Of a stretch of DNA of 12,098 nt, positions 11,504 to 12,098 are shown piece after piece (position 1 is the first letter of the stretch; every line of letters begins with the position of its first letter). The notes under the pieces are model-generated. The model was not told the origin of the DNA. It did no database searches and saw nothing but the letters and a program-made list of their open reading frames with translations. Position numbers and translations under genes: made by a program. Location of the stretch: NCBI GenBank assembly GCA_017998555.1, contig JAGOCU010000039.1, positions 1 through 12,098 on the forward strand. Direction: 5' to 3'. The DNA comes from Thermoflexales bacterium. Lineage in GTDB: Bacteria; Chloroflexota; Anaerolineae; J036; Brachytrichaceae.

Positions 11504-12098
11504 ATGAAGGCAGTGGCGTCTCATTTTGCGCGGGCGGCGGCAGGCCTCGCCCTGGCCGCCTCGACGATTGCGCTGGCGGGAGCCCCGCTTGCGGCGCCAG
11601 TCCGAGCCTCCGCGCCGGGCGCGCCCGCCGTCTCGATGACCGCCGAAGGCGGCTTCAGCGGCTACATCCGGCCGCAGACCTGGATGCCCGTTCGGGTGTC
11701 GCTTTCAAACACGGGCGACCCGGTCGACGGCGCGATCGTCGTTGATGCGCCAGGCGCCGACGGCCCACGGCGACTCACGGCCCCTGTCTCGCTCCCGCGC
11801 GGCTCGCGCAAGCAAGTACTCATCTCGGTCCCGGGAGATGTACGCATTCCATCCCTGCGCTACATCGCGGACGGTCTCGAACTGGCCACCGCCAGCATCG
11901 GCGCCCGTTCGATCGCGCCGGAGGACCGCCTGGTTGTCGTCATCAGCGACCCGCCGGACGGGTATAACTTCCTGGCGGACATCCGGACGCCCTACGGCGG
12001 ACGCACGTATGTGGCGCCCTTGCGGATGGAGCAGCTGCCGGATCATTCGGCCGCGCTGGACAGTGTCGACGCGATCCTGATCAGCAATGCTGACTCGA
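11504..12098 (+). CDS. Secreted or membrane-anchored protein of unknown function, N-terminal 198 residues
   Basis: The gene starts at ATG 11504 and stays open to the window edge, so its 3' part is missing. Residues 1-36 look like a signal peptide (basic start, long alanine/leucine run). Residues 44-130 have the pattern of an extracellular beta-sandwich (GGFSGYIRPQTWMPVRVSLSNTG, then alternating hydrophobics). From 141 the chain looks like the start of an alpha/beta fold (DRLVVVISDPP, then VDAILISNAD at 188-197). I do not recognise a named family. Large exported proteins with a similar start and a later glutamine-amidotransferase-like or von Willebrand-like domain occur in Chloroflexota, but this is a recollection, not shown here. 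AGGGA (11492-11496) is a weak Shine-Dalgarno seven bases before the ATG. It shares its promoter region with the divergent sensor-phosphatase gene. Confidence 0.75.
   Translation, partial: MKAVASHFARAAAGLALAASTIALAGAPLAAPVRASAPGAPAVSMTAEGGFSGYIRPQTWMPVRVSLSNTGDPVDGAIVVDAPGADGPRRLTAPVSLPRGSRKQVLISVPGDVRIPSLRYIADGLELATASIGARSIAPEDRLVVVISDPPDGYNFLADIRTPYGGRTYVAPLRMEQLPDHSAALDSVDAILISNADS

Noticed and set aside
10434..11507. Plus-strand open frame opposite the GAF region
   Set aside because: Antisense to conserved GAF modules; no ribosome site or domain.
1..12098. Mobile element, CRISPR array or defence island
   Set aside because: No transposase, integrase, spaced direct repeats or recognisable defence genes; codon use and GC content look uniform across the window.

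Overview
This looks like a chromosomal stretch of a high-GC, probably monoderm bacterium. Chloroflexota is my best guess. The guess rests on the mix of genes (NrfH/NrfA, MsrP/MsrQ, type II thymidine kinase, a four-GAF PP2C-type phosphatase, a K/A/P-rich ROK protein). It also rests on every extracytoplasmic enzyme carrying a membrane tether: a lipobox on MsrP and a transmembrane anchor on NrfA. There is no 16S gene or unambiguous marker here, so the phylum is an inference.

Layout from left to right. At the left edge (minus strand) are the first 45 codons of a membrane proton/sodium-pumping pyrophosphatase (hppA). A structured leader lies upstream of it. The divergent plus-strand msrP-msrQ pair follows, encoding an extracytoplasmic methionine-sulfoxide reductase and its heme-bearing quinol-linked membrane partner. 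A perfect 15-bp dyad sits directly before msrP. A 58-nt near-perfect hairpin separates msrQ from the convergent thymidine kinase gene (tdk, minus). tdk and a secreted subtilisin-like protease (plus) diverge from a 98-bp spacer holding two hairpins. The protease then converges on, and overlaps in antisense by 92 bp, a ROK-family sugar-kinase-like gene (minus). That gene lacks the family zinc cysteines and has an added basic tail with two AT-hook-like motifs. A tRNA-Leu(GAG) (minus) with its own promoter and terminator lies upstream of the ROK gene.

The centre-right holds nrfH-nrfA (plus), a quinol-oxidising tetraheme anchor and a pentaheme nitrite reductase that reduces nitrite to ammonium. 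Heme 1 of this NrfA is bound by CxxCH, not the classical CxxCK, so no dedicated heme lyase should be needed, and none is encoded here. A perfect 21-bp hairpin separates nrfA from a large convergent sensor-phosphatase (minus; TM segment, four GAF-like modules, SpoIIE-type PP2C). Divergent from it across 41 bp is the start of a secreted or membrane protein of unknown function that runs off the right edge.

The genes form short one- or two-gene units. msrPQ and nrfHA both feed electrons from the quinone pool to an enzyme on the outer face of the membrane. I see no mobile element, CRISPR array or clear defence system. The less ordinary signals are the modified ROK protein, the hppA leader, the MsrP lipobox, CxxCH-type NrfA, long gene-end hairpins and a recurring TATrATCGCC promoter element close to start codons.
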